From Durusdinium trenchii (taxonomy: Eukaryota > Sar > Dinophyceae > Suessiales > Symbiodiniaceae): a stretch of DNA of 64,000 nt. The number at the start of each line of letters is the position of its first letter. The first letter of the stretch is position 1. The notes beneath the pieces are model-generated. The model saw nothing but the letters and a program-made list of their open reading frames with translations. It made no database searches and had not been told where the DNA came from. The position numbers and the translations under genes are program-made. Positions 19,755-29,529 of the stretch are shown here, in pieces. The stretch covers positions 259,617-323,616 of the forward strand of contig CAXAMN010026495.1 of the NCBI GenBank assembly GCA_963970005.1, written 5' to 3'.

Positions 19755-20190
19755 GGACGGGTATTGTCGAATATCAAGGTGCACGTTGCCGAATACATGT
19801 GTAACTGTCGTCGGGAATGAAGGTGGATGTTAGTCAAAGTGTGTAGTAGCCATCGTTGAAAACAAAGGTGGACGTTGCCCCAGCCCAGTGCGTGTAATTG
19901 TCGTCAAAAAACGGTGGACTGTCGTTGCTTTCAAGGTGTGTCACTGTCGTCGAAAATGAAGGTGGACAAGTTGCCAACTCAAAGTGTGTACCGTGGATGT
20001 TTCCCAAGTATGCAACTAGTCGTCGAAAGCGAAGGTGGAAATTGTCATCGATGAGGAATGTGGAAGTTGACAAATTGTCGTCAAAAATGGTGGAAGTGGC
20101 CAAAGTGTGTAACAGTCGTCGAGAACGAAGATGGATAAGTGCGAAACTGCCATCGAAAATGAAGGTGGACGTTGTCAAAGTGTGTAACTG
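19755..20190. repeat. ~40-bp tandem array, inverted orientation, part 2
   Basis: About ten degenerate units of GTGTAACTGTCGTCGAAAA, then TGAAGGTGGACGTTGCCAAA. This is the reverse complement of the array at 8871-9330, so the copia element is flanked by this family in opposite orientations. Confidence 0.85.
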
Positions 20191-20246
20191 TCGCCGACTG
20201 TGGCCTCAGAAATGGGAACTCTGGAGTGGGAGTGTAGCTAGCGCAA

Positions 20247-20318
20247 ATGCGTCGTCCACACGCATTGTTTAAACATACGGCCCGCGGTGTCATCGACAGG
20301 AAAACATCTTTGCTTCCC
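20247..20318. repeat. Paralogue of the copia target sequence
   Basis: ATGCGTCGTCCACACGCATT followed by GTTTAAACATA closely matches the sequence split by the copia insertion (10120-10144 plus 18605-18613). It is followed by TCGACAGGAAAACATCTT, matching the right flank near 18687. This is an uninterrupted relative of the occupied site. Confidence 0.75.
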
Positions 20319-20850
20319 TCCTCCTGCGTTCCACTTTCTCTCTCACCATCTCACAACTCTCTTCACTGCACTGTTTCGTCGTAATACAAGCATACCTTAC
20401 ACCAGAGTAACTCTACTCCTAGACGCTCTCGGGCCATCCGTCATCTGGTTTAGAAGAACCCTTCGCTCAGGAGCTCTCGGATCTTCTTTTTGCGCAGAAA
20501 ACCATAACTTCCTCTGCAAAAAGGTCTAGAATGGTCGAGCAGGATAGTTCGCCGGAAGTGGGATTTGATGTGGAATATCTTCTTTGGGGTCAAACATTCT
20601 TTGATTCTTTGAACGGTTTAAACCCAGGACCTTAGGTTCACTAAACAAATCTAAAGAATGACATTTCTATATACTTTGCATCGTGAATTGACTTTGTGAC
20701 CGTATGATAGCGCGTGTATAATGCCGGGCAGTGCCACACAATAACTATATATATATATATGGTGCCCCCCCCCAAAGATCTACCATTTTTGCTTGCTTCA
20801 CGGCTGTGGATGTTCATCCATCAATTTATTGAAAGGGGAGTACCATATAT
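20319..20850. other. Non-coding stretch, no gene supported
   Basis: No gene seen. There are (TA)n runs at about 20745-20760 and 20850-20860, and a C-run near 20765. Confidence 0.5.
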
Positions 20851-20856
20851 ATATAT

Positions 20857-21313
20857 ATACATGTCTTATTGTACGCTAACTGTTGAGATGCTCACTGCAC
20901 ATCATTGGTACGCGTACTGTACGCGTACAATGGTCAAACCAAGAAACCAAGAACCAAGATTGCGCAGACCTATGAAAATGAATCTTGGTTTGGGGTGTGT
21001 CCTTTGAGACCCAGGAGGTCATCCACGTTGACTGTCAAACCAAGATTCCTGACAAGAGCTGTGCGCAATCTTGGTTCTTGGTTTCTTGGTTTGACCATTG
21101 TACTTTGGGGTGTGTCCTTTGAGACCCAGGTCATCCAACTTGTGTAATGTACATTGGCTGCGTCAAACCAAGATTCCTGACAAGTGTTGTGCGCAATCTT
21201 GGCTCTTGGTTTCTTGGTTTGAGCAATGTACGCGTACAAATGCGTTTGTACACGTCCTTTCCTGAAACCAACGCGCAGTCAGCATCTCAGGGGTCATCAT
21301 GCAATAAGACATG
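20857..21313. repeat. Nested inverted-repeat (MITE-like) element
   Basis: Outer arms: CATGTCTTATTG plus GAGATGCTCACTGC (about 20860-20900) pair with the inverted copies CAGTCAGCATCTC and GCAATAAGACATG (about 21276-21313). Inner arms: TACGCGTACAATGGTCAAAC, continuing through AAGAAACCAAG to GATTGCGCA (about 20922-20967), pair with the complement ending at about 21238. Inside, a ~65-bp module (CAAACCAAGATTCCTGACAA to GGTTTCTTGGTTTG) is directly repeated (about 21037-21100 and 21162-21222). No coding capacity, so it would be non-autonomous. Confidence 0.75.
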
Positions 21314-21674
21314 ACACAAATATATCAAACTATAACATGATAAAAACGTTGTGGGGTTATAGCCCCATCAGGTTATTTTGATAAACATATTCATATTGAT
21401 ACAACAAAACTGATATTGACAGGACTTTACATCGGCATCTACACAGACTAAATTCATACCGTTTTTAAAATGAGTTTGATAGTTGGAAACATTACAGGGA
21501 TGACATTGACATTAGCAAATTATCTAGTTTTACATTGTATACGGTGGAAGTGAAGGCATCAAATGTTTTTCAATAAGAGGCATAAGTTAATATATGGAAA
21601 GTGCTTAAGAAAACTATTGGAAGCAAACAATGAAAACATATTTTGTTATAAAACTCCTTCATTCATACGGCCAA

Positions 21675-22200
21675 TTATGACCAGATTGTTGATGAACTAT
21701 GGGAAACCGATCTTACTAAAGATGACAAAAAGAAAATAGGAAACATCACAACACCGCACAGAAGAGTTACGGTTTTACACCTTGAGGGAGGCTTGCCATT
21801 ACCAGGAGGAGTTTGGAGGAAGGATTTGCGTCATACAACAATAAAGAGAAAAAGAAGAAGAAACAAACGCGCAATACCTATTACATCTTAAACACCACCA
21901 ATAGAAATGAATTGGTCAATGGGCTTAGAGATACAAAAGAGTTGCTTCTTCAATATCATAACTTTTCAATGTATGAAGCGTAATAGATTTTCAGAAAATG
22001 ATATTAAGGTCTATTCAGTGGAGAGTGAAGCCTTCACGATCCATGAAGACGATTTGACTAGAGTGATGGGCAAACCAAGTCGTTTTTTAAAATCATATCA
22101 GACTGGAATATTGAACTTTGAAGAAGGCATAGGCGAGTGGAGACTGACAGAAAAATCAATCAAGTTTCCAACCAATAAGTATTTTGATATAATGACTTAA
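21675..22200 (+). pseudogene. Decayed AT-rich coding region, unassigned
   Basis: Coding-like stretches jump frames. One around 21678-21760 carries acidic and Lys-rich residues (DELWETDLTKDDKKKIG). Another at 21880-21985 reads NRNELVNGLRDTKELLLQYH. The longest runs to 22200 and is open from the ATG at 21907 (97 codons), with VYSVESEAFTI and a later GIGEWRL. Several frame changes separate the pieces, so this is a relic. VYSV-x-(T/S)-(D/E)-AF followed by an aromatic-rich block loosely recalls polymerase palm regions of viruses, but I cannot assign a family. It lies just upstream of the helicase remnant in the same orientation, so both may derive from one replication protein. Confidence 0.35.
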
Positions 22201-22300
22201 TCGAAATTCAAAAACTAGAAAATGAACCAATAGAGGTAGTGGATGAATGGGACACCCCCGGAATATGTAAGCAAATTGAATAACCAACCCATGCATGATC

Positions 22301-22640
22301 AGAGCAAATTTTGCTGGATCAGGCGAGAGTTACATAGGTCAGCATTTTAAACAGCTGCCAAAAAATTGTAGTGCCTCATAACCGGTTAAGTCAAGAAATA
22401 GAAGGTGACACAGCAACCTATTATGACATAAGTTTTAAGAATTCAAGTTCATGAGGGGGATGAACTACCAGAGTTTGATCGTAGCAATTTTGATGTCTTC
22501 GTCTTTGATGAAATCTATATGACCATAAAATCATCATAGGCGCGGGCGATACAAAACAATTAGAACCTATTGATGATTTAACTAACACCCAGTCAAAGAC
22601 CACAATATGGTCAAACTTACGCTGTTCAATTTGTTCTCTG
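22301..22640 (+). pseudogene. SF1 helicase remnant (virus-like), frameshifted
   Basis: Four helicase motifs occur in the right order on the plus strand but in shifting frames. A Walker A-like FAGSGESY lies at about 22310-22333, with Glu where the P-loop Lys is expected. A motif Ia-like NRLSQEIEGDTATYY lies at about 22380-22425. Walker B VFDEIYM lies at about 22501-22521, and motif III GAGDTKQLEPI at about 22539-22571. GD-x2-QL-x-P is the signature of superfamily 1 helicases. In-frame stops and frameshifts make it non-functional. Motifs IV-VI are not seen; the sequence ends at a (TA)n run. SF1 helicases of this look occur in viruses and selfish DNA; a cellular Pif1/RecD-type origin is the alternative. 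Confidence 0.55.
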
Positions 22641-22791
22641 AAATCAGTGAATTGTCCAAAAGGTTCATCTGATATCTGAAAATATCACTCAAACAGGCGT
22701 GCAACAGGCACAAATCGTAGGTCTTTGGGGGGTTTAGCATATATATATATTATATAATATATATATATGTCATGTCCGTCAACACATGTAT

Positions 22792-22890
22792 GCAGCCGCA
22801 CTTGATTTTCAGCATCAGGCCAGACGGTGTCTCATCCACTGCGAAAAGGAACTGTAGCGACAGGTGCAAATCTTTCGCACCTGCACCTCC
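22792..22890 (-). repeat. Split direct repeat B2
   Basis: GCAGCCGCACTTGATTTTCA and onward (plus strand) is identical to B1 for about 76 bp, then similar with small indels. It forms the 3' end of the element. Confidence 0.85.
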
Positions 22891-22940
22891 CTTCGGGAGC
22901 GCCCCAGTTCAGGGAGGGCCAGTGTCAAACGGGTTGGGTG

Positions 22941-23014
22941 GAGCTTAAGGATGTAAAATTGCATGGCCACAATTCGACCATCAATGCTATGCAAACACGT
23001 TCAAAGAACTCTCA
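22941..23014 (-). repeat. Split direct repeat A2
   Basis: 74 bp from GAGCTTAAGGATG to AACTCTCA (plus strand), matching A1 (26227-26301) with two substitutions and one 1-base deletion. It abuts B1 with one base between. Confidence 0.85.
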
Positions 23015-23015
23015 C

Positions 23016-23112
23016 GCAGCCGCACTTGATTTTCAGCATCAGGCCAGACGGTGTCTCATCCACTGCGAAAAGGAACTGTAGCGACAGGTGCATCTTTCGC
23101 GCCTGCCACCTC
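23016..23112 (-). repeat. Split direct repeat B1
   Basis: GCAGCCGCACTTGATTTTCA and onward, the same as B2. The B1-A2 junction corresponds to the closed junction expected in a circular intermediate, where the element's two ends meet. Confidence 0.85.
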
Positions 23113-23164
23113 GCTTGCGACACCGAATTGTGGCCCGTCTTTGTCACGCCCCCTGGCGTAGCCG

Positions 23165-23602
23165 TCACGTCAGGGATTTCTCAAAGTTGCTTGCTCTACG
23201 AGCGCAGCGAGCATCGTAAAAATCCTTGGCAATTGCATTGCACATCCGAACTGGGTAAGGTTGTGCTGTTCGAGTGAGCCAATGACCATTGTGGTCGCGA
23301 CCGCGCAGGTGTATGCGAGGCTTCTGTGCGTATAAACAAATTCCCCGCTTTCCACCCTTGCACAGTGTGTCATTGAGCCGTTTGAGCTCAAAGTTCACTG
23401 GCACAAAGGCGGTTGCCTTCCGGAACGGTTTGCCCCGGTAACTTGCCAAAAAAACATACTTCTTTCGCATCACAGCAGCTAAAGGACCACAAAGCCAAAT
23501 CCTGGACTTGCGAGGATTCTCCATGGTAGCAAAAACTTGGAAAAACAAAGCTAGTCGTAGGAGCCATGCAGAAAATCTCGTGAAAGCATTGCCTATCTTC
23601 AC
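23165..23602 (-). pseudogene. C5-methyltransferase-like domain, C-terminal half
   Basis: 145-codon frame continuing the methyltransferase of 23610-24602 after a frame break near 23605. It contains TMENPRKSRIW (about residues 27-36), matching motif VI (ENP/ENV), then SYRGKPFRKAT (about 54-64), resembling motif VIII (YG-x-PxRK-x-T), a Cys/His-containing stretch ending HLRGRDHNGHW, and a final TAQPYPVRMCNAIA helix. Together with the upstream piece this covers motifs I, IV, VI and VIII in order. It ends about 50 bases before repeat B1, leaving no room for a tyrosine recombinase on this side. Confidence 0.6.
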
Positions 23603-23609
23603 CTTCGCT

Positions 23610-24602
23610 TCATCTCTGGGCCGACCTTAGTGGAGGTGGTCCGGGCGGCACGTCTCGCGCCCTCGAACAACCCTCGCAAGGAGTCCCTAAATGGAAGCCT
23701 TCGATCCAGCCACATCGCAGCCATTCAGCGATCCGGTGCTGTTTAGAAGGCAGCAGAAGGCCGTACTCCTGGCCTAATGTAATGTCCCACAAAAGAACGC
23801 AGATCGAATTGTACTGACCAATGCCACGCCCCAGGCGGCCGCACCCTGAAAAAATCTCGAGAAAGACTGAAGCTGGTGAAGGCTGCATCACTTTCACACG
23901 CAGGCTGCGCAGGGTTGCCTCTCTTCTGTGAAAGGCGGCCATGGCTGCGCTGAGTGTCTCCTTTGGCAGTTGGTGAAGCATTAGCTGGAGCCGGCCACCT
24001 TTTTGATACCGCTTGCTTTTTGGTTGACCCACTTTCACATGGCCTAACGGCCTCCGGTTTTGTCTGGACCTCGTTGACGGCGCTGAAGGCTTGCCCTGCT
24101 TTGCATTCTTCTGCGTCTTCTTCGCAGGGGTTCCGACTACTATCAGCCGGCGCAGCACCATCACTCCCAGGCACCCGGAATATTTGCTTGGGAACAAAGA
24201 GCCGCGAGACGGCCCATCCGCTGGGTTCATTTCGGATGGAATCCAGCGAAGGTTCACTGAACTACCCGACCCCAGGAGGAGAGCCCCAATTTGTTGAGTG
24301 ACATGCCTAAGTCCAAAAGTCTTGCCTCTTCCTTTGCCAATCGCCCCAATTGCCGACATGTAATCAGACAAAACAAGATGCCGTTTTGAAAAACCACTCT
24401 GTCTCCCCAAAACATGTTTGATAGCATGAAGAGTTGCACGCCCCTCCAAAACCGGCATCCCTCCTGTCGCTTCCAACGATATCGACCGACGACCCGCCAA
24501 GGTGCTGCGAGCTCCCTCTCCTCCTTGGCCTTGCAAAGGTTTTTGGCCAACAGGACTTCTCTTTCTGTCTCCTCCTTTACATGCTGCAGCAATGTAGGGC
24601 AC
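23610..24602 (-). pseudogene. DIRS-type RNase H fused to C5-methyltransferase-like domain
   Basis: 330-codon open frame. Residues about 50-135 form an RNase H of the tyrosine-recombinase retroelement type: VLEGRATLHAIKHVL, HLVLSDYMSAI, a GKGRGKTFGLRH stretch, then RWIPSEMNPADGPSRG. After a basic linker, residues 246-330 start a methyltransferase: FLEIFSGCGRLGRGIG (motif I), LLWDI (acidic residue D273), GWIEGFHLGTPCEGCSRAR (motif IV, candidate catalytic C309). The frame stops right after PLRSAQR, and motifs VI and VIII continue in another frame at 23165-23602. The reverse transcriptase that should precede RNase H is missing, and upstream sequence passes straight into ORF1 remnants. Confidence 0.65.
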
Positions 24603-26211
24603 ACCATGAAAGTCCCAGCCGTCCTCACCAATGAGCCGAAGACAAATTGTTCCTCCAGCGCCAGTTTTGAAGACAAGCCCATAGCCTTCGATTCTGCATC
24701 ACGGGCACGCTCTGCACGCGAGTACTCGACAGTTTGCAGCCTCCGAAACATGAGCTCTGCGGAAAGGGAATTGCATCCATTGATACTATCTGTCTGCCGC
24801 AACTGTCGGAGCATGATGGAGATCTGGAAATGTTCTTAGTACCTGAGTCCAGCCTACAGACCTGTCGAAAACGCTCGTGATGCCCTTCCAATCCCAGTCC
24901 TTCAACAGAGAGAGGTAGCTCAGACACCACTTGGCAGTTCTAGGTCCATTGATCTTCCACCCAAGGTCAAACTCCTTGGCCCCAGTCGCCGCCTCAGCAA
25001 GAGGCATTTCAGGTGTCCCCATGGCATTTGACTTCCTGCTCAACAGCCTACCATCGCACAACGAAGGACGATTGTTGAACTCTGCCACCTTGAGTCATTG
25101 ATGCAACAACAAAACAACTGCCGACCATCAGCCATTGGATGCACTGTCTTCGCATCAAGAACCTTTGGAGCGGCCACACCCTCGATGACCTTCCCATATC
25201 GAACACCTTCAATGCCTTCACAGCTGCAACCCAGTACAAAACACCCTGCACCAGATCTTTCACTCCATCCAGGGGCTGCGTCAGGGGTTGGGGTAGATGG
25301 GACTGCAGGCGCAGCCACCGCCGGCCCCCCCCGCAACAGCAACAACTGCTCCTGCTCCTGCACCTCCTCAACCCGCCCGTTCTGTCGCTGCCAACCTCGA
25401 AGCCTCATCTCGGATGCTTGCCACCTCAGCCGCAGTCCAATTCGGCAGACCGTAGACAGTTAGTTGCAGGGGGGATGGACGAAGACGAAACGATCGGAGG
25501 TCAGAATTGTCGGCTGACAGCTGCTCTACAAAAATGTCCCTGTCGGGGGCGCAGACCACGTACTCGTCCCCGACTACGTGATCGAGGATCATCCTTTCGT
25601 GGTTCACCACCGGGCCAGGAACATCATACTCCAGAAGGGCGACTCGATTGCTGAGCATCATGTCGCCTAATCCTCAACTCTGCAAGTTGCTGTTGCGCCA
25701 ACGCCTCAATGGGGATCAATCTCGACCCTGGGCTCTTAGATCCGCTGGGGCTGCTGTCCTCCTCAACCTCCCGACTGGGAGAAACAAAACGCCAGGCCAC
25801 CAGAAAACAGACAATGCCCAACACCACACGAACCGCAAAGGCACCAACTTGAGGCCGAGGGTAGGTGATGAAAGCTAGCTAGCTGCTGCTAGCTTTCGTG
25901 ACTAGAAGCCCAACCACCCAAAAGGGGAGTCCGGATTCGTTGTGCACCAACCTGCCATCTGTACTTGTTGTTGTTGTTGTTGTTGTTGCTGTTGTTGTTG
26001 TTGTTCTTGTTGTTGTTGTTGTTGTTGCTCTTGTTGTTGTCTCGGATTCCACACAGAACCGCAATGTTTCGGAAACAGCACGTCGCACAGCTCTCACAAG
26101 ACCACTAAGGTCAACCGGTCGGCTACCCCACAGCCAAAGTGAACTCAGGATTCCACTCACCTGTCCCGAGATCAGCCCAACCGTGAAAGGTAACCACCAA
26201 GGAAATCCCAT
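24540..26211 (-). pseudogene. ORF1/gag-like region of the split-repeat element, frameshifted
   Basis: Pieces in three frames. The start is MGFPWWLPF at 26211, with a hydrophobic N-terminal segment and a poly-Thr tract encoded by the (TTG)n run at about 25966-26040. Next comes an Ala/Gln/Leu-rich stretch (about 25624-25827). Then follow YDVPGPVVNHERMILDHVVG and a PDRDIFVEQLS stretch (25368-25661), a Pro/Ala-rich linker (about 25250-25400) and GPRTAKWCLSYLSLLKDW (about 24910-24970). Last are RRLQTVEYSRAERARD and a Glu/Lys-rich KAKEERELA helix (about 24540-24740). I do not recognise a catalytic domain; the position before RNase H suggests the structural protein. Several frameshifts are present. 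Confidence 0.5.
25962..26040. repeat. (TTG)n trinucleotide tract
   Basis: TTGTTGTTG with occasional CTG and CTTG interruptions. On the minus strand it encodes the Thr-rich tract of the ORF1 remnant. Confidence 0.85.
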
Positions 26212-26226
26212 GGCGTGACCCCTTTA

Positions 26227-26301
26227 GAGCTTGAGGATGTATAATTGCATCGGCCACAATTCGACCATCAATGCTATGCAAACACGTTCAAAGAACTCTC
26301 A
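26227..26301 (-). repeat. Split direct repeat A1 (element 5' end)
   Basis: 75 bp from GAGCTTGAGGATG to AACTCTCA (plus strand), about 96% identical to A2 by eye. The first ORF of the element starts 15 bases inside it. Confidence 0.85.
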
Positions 26302-27344
26302 TATTAATTACAGTAGAGAAAACGCACGTCATGCACAGGGCCACTGGGCCACTGGAGAGAAAAACTACACAGAAATTAGTGTGCGGGGAGAAATTGTTGA
26401 TTAACACGCAGGGTCACTGAGGAGAAGCTAAAATGAACAAAACCGCTTTGACATACAGTGCTTTCAGCTCTCCATTTCAATGATACCTCACAAAAGACAC
26501 TCCAAACGGTTTGCGACCAACCACTTCCACGCAAACCTCCAAAACCTCATGGTCGCTATCCAGGCCGTTACCTTGCCTGTGCCAGGTCTGGGGATTCCAT
26601 TTTGGACACTTGGCTGGTTTCCCATCAACATGAAATGGAATCGAATCCCGATAGACTTCCTGACTTCGTTTGCACCCATCCAGGCACTCCAAAGGCTTGT
26701 GACACAGACACAGAAGTCAGACAAAAGAGTAAAACCGCACTTGTCAAAGGACAGGTGAAAAGGTCCCATAGAGTACAGAAACTACAGGCGAAAAAGGTCC
26801 ACAACGCACATTCCAACCATCCTAGATCTTTCCATGTTAGACCTCTAGAAGCTGCAGGTAAAGAACTGTTCCAACAAATGACAGAACGAGCGCTCATACA
26901 TACGGGACTTTCAGAAAGATGACATCACGCACAAAGTACTTGTCCTGCCGCGAAGAGTATCTATGTCAAACCTTTGTCTCCAAAACTAGCACCTGATTTT
27001 GATATCTTGACATCTTAGCTGTCAAAAACAAAACAAACAACTCTCACGGTGCCGACCTCACGAAACGCACAAGTCAATCTGAACGCACTAGGCCGGGTAG
27101 GCTACATAAGAGCGACGGTCAAAATTTGAGTTGCAGGTCAGGATTTGGTGAGTGTATATTATGATCGTTTTTCACATCCGACACGTTATCGTTTTTGGTG
27201 AGTGTGTTATTGTGTTTTGAGCAAAACATACATTTTGAACTCCCATGACCCCTCACTGACTATTCGTCACGTTCACGAAGACTAAGCTCGCTAAATCCTT
27301 CAGCTAATTTAGCGACGATCTGTTTGCAAGACACCAAGCAACAC
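26302..27344. other. Non-coding stretch, no gene supported
   Basis: A plus frame at 26458-26922 (154 codons) and overlapping minus frames at 26488-26769 and 26625-26897 are open, but none has a motif I can name. An exon cannot be excluded. Confidence 0.4.
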
Positions 27345-27545
27345 GCAAAAAGTCAAAAAGTTAGAAAAGTCAAAAAGTCAAAAGTGTGAAAAGTCAAAAA
27401 GTATCAAAAAGTCAAAAAGGTAAAGGAAACGAAAGCACGCAGCGAGACTTTTTGACTGTTCGGCAAATTCTCACTTTCACGTTTCGAGACTTTTTTACTT
27501 TTCAACTTTTCGAGACTTTTCGACTTTTCGAGATTTTTGGACGCC
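27345..27545. repeat. AAAAGTC-rich inverted array
   Basis: AAAAGTCAAAAAG-type words are repeated about six times at 27348-27420. The complementary CTTTTCGACTTTTCGAGAC words occupy about 27475-27540. The two halves could pair into an imperfect hairpin. Further CGACTTTTCG words occur at about 27792-27810. Confidence 0.6.
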
Positions 27546-29529
27546 AGTCACATGTCGTGCCCTTCAACAAAAGTCTAGCAGAATTGATCCAAACGTTGCT
27601 TTTGTTCCTACAGATATAGGTATAGGTTTCTGTTTTCCAGACATCTCCAGTCGTGTCAAAATGAATCAGCCGCGAGCAGGAACACCTTCAAAAAAGAGAC
27701 TTCCGCCAAAAGGACCCGGCAAGCCCCGGGACCTCTTGGCGGGTGACTCTTTTCATCAGCGTTGCCTTTTCGTGCACTGTTCGGCTGTTCACGACTTTTC
27801 GACTTTTCGCAAAAAGTTCGGAGAGCAAGTAGATTCACGCATTTAGCAACCACTGCGAATTTTGAGCCTAGCTCATATGAACGCAGCCTCACGCATGCTC
27901 ACGCTAATGATTTGGTTCCTAGATTTTTGGGGAAGCTACTCAATCAAGATTAAGTAGGCAGCTACTCAATTTTAGTAAGGGCTAAGTAAGCTAGCCGCTA
28001 CTAGCTACTGGACGCAGGAGAGCTCAGCTTCTATTCATTTGGTTCCTAGACGTGTAGAGAAACTTACTTAGGCTTGAAGCTCGGAGAAAACACATTTCAT
28101 CTATCACTTCATCCGCAAACGGAAACGGTAGACGACGGCAGAACAGCGTTACGCGAACACTCTACCCCCAGACCCTCGGAGTTAAACAAGAACCCTTCGT
28201 CATGCATTCGGGAAAAAGAACGAAAGGCATTCCAGATTGATTGAAGCATTGCAGCATTTCAGTGAAAACCGTGGTTTTACAAACTCACAAGAAAATGATC
28301 TCCAGCCTTCGCAATCAGTTCCCCACCGCCTGGCAATAAATCGCTCCTTTGATGTGCCTGTTTTGCAACATGTCCGCTAGAATACCGTGCACATGCTGAA
28401 TCGATCGATCTTCTTTAAGGTTTGCCGGGGCTCTGGCGAAATGGGAACTCCCAGCTTAGACAAGCATGCACCAAGGGCAACCTCACAAAGGGAGAACGCT
28501 GTTACAGCTTCCGATTGCCGATTGACAATGACACATGATCGAAAGGTATCGCTATCATCCTTATCCAAAGCTGCCGAAGCTGGCTCTTGCAAGGTCTTTC
28601 AAAATAAAGGACAAAGTGAACTCGGTGGCAAACGAATTATATAAATACCTGTGCTTATACAGCTTTGGGACAGTCTCTAGAGTGGTTTTGGGGTAAAGCA
28701 AGCCCAAAGTCTGAGTCACCTCTATCGGACTCCAAGCCCAGCAGCGTGGAGCAGTGTTCCGATGGCAAACCCATGATAGAAGGAACTTCAAGTCAATGAT
28801 ATACCCCAAATCATCGTGTTTGACAGGGAAGTGAAACCACTTTATAATTAAATAGTTAGTATATGTTAGTATATTAACCCGAATCTTGAATCATTGTGCG
28901 AATCGCGCATTTGGAGCGGGTGTGCACAGCACATGTGTACAATGTGATTTCGACATAGTTTCTGAGATCCGAAATGTTTGACCGGTTGCGTTGCAGTCAT
29001 TGGCTTGAGATCGATGGGTACATAAACGAAATCATTTACGTGCCTATCATGCTGTGTTGGGGAGGTATTTGGATCAAAAAGTAGTTATATAGTTGCCTTC
29101 TCGCAGCATACTCGTTAAACAGAAAAACAAATTTGTTGCTGTCGTTTGGTGTGGTTTCATGTTTGATTCAAGCGACGGTCAACTGTGGCCATCGCACGTT
29201 TATAGAACCCCCTCTGTTGTGTTGAGCGAAATGACGAGAGGCTGCTGAACTCTTCCCTCTGTTCTCTTCCCTGCTCTTATTCATGTTCGCATGAATCGTG
29301 ACTAAATTGGTATGTCGAAATGTTGATTTCCAGATCAAGAAAAGCTCTCCCCGGTGGATAGCAGCATTTGGCCGATTTTAACACAATGGAAGGCAGCGAA
29401 ACCCAATCATTGGCAGCACAAAAATCACAAACATCAGGCAGCTACCGACAAACGACCATAGAATGACGATGCTCATGTCCACGGTGTTCTGAGCTTGAGA
29501 TATCAAATACTGTATGAAGCCAGCTGTGA
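27546..29529. other. Non-coding stretch, no gene supported
   Basis: Only short frames (under 90 codons) without recognisable features. I see no RNA gene or clear repeat family. Confidence 0.5.

Larger units (their letters stand above)
21330..22740. other. AT-rich island of apparently foreign origin
   Basis: Base composition is visibly more AT-rich than the neighbours. Open stretches in several plus-strand frames read like broken Lys/Asn/Ile/Asp-rich protein, unlike the GC-rich coding style of the copia ORF. It lies between the MITE-like element and the (TA)n run (about 22739-22768) bordering the tyrosine-recombinase element. The best-supported content is the helicase remnant at 22301-22640. 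A viral or virus-like source is inference. Confidence 0.5.
22792..26301 (-). mobile_element. Tyrosine-recombinase-type (DIRS/Ngaro/PAT-like) retroelement, decayed
   Basis: Read on the minus strand the order is A1 (26301-26227), internal coding remnants, B1 (about 23112-23016), A2 (23014-22941), B2 (about 22890-22792). A1...B1A2...B2 split direct repeats are the hallmark of Ngaro/PAT-type elements, which replicate through a circular intermediate. Internal remnants are an ORF1/gag-like protein, an RNase H of the DIRS type and a C5-methyltransferase-like domain. No reverse transcriptase or tyrosine recombinase is visible, so the copy is internally deleted. I see no target-site duplication, as expected for recombinase-mediated insertion. 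Confidence 0.75.

Noticed and set aside
23165..24602. DAM-type (N6-adenine) methyltransferase as in classical DIRS elements
   Set aside because: The catalytic motif is GTPC with a downstream ENP, as in C5 enzymes; no DPPY motif is present.
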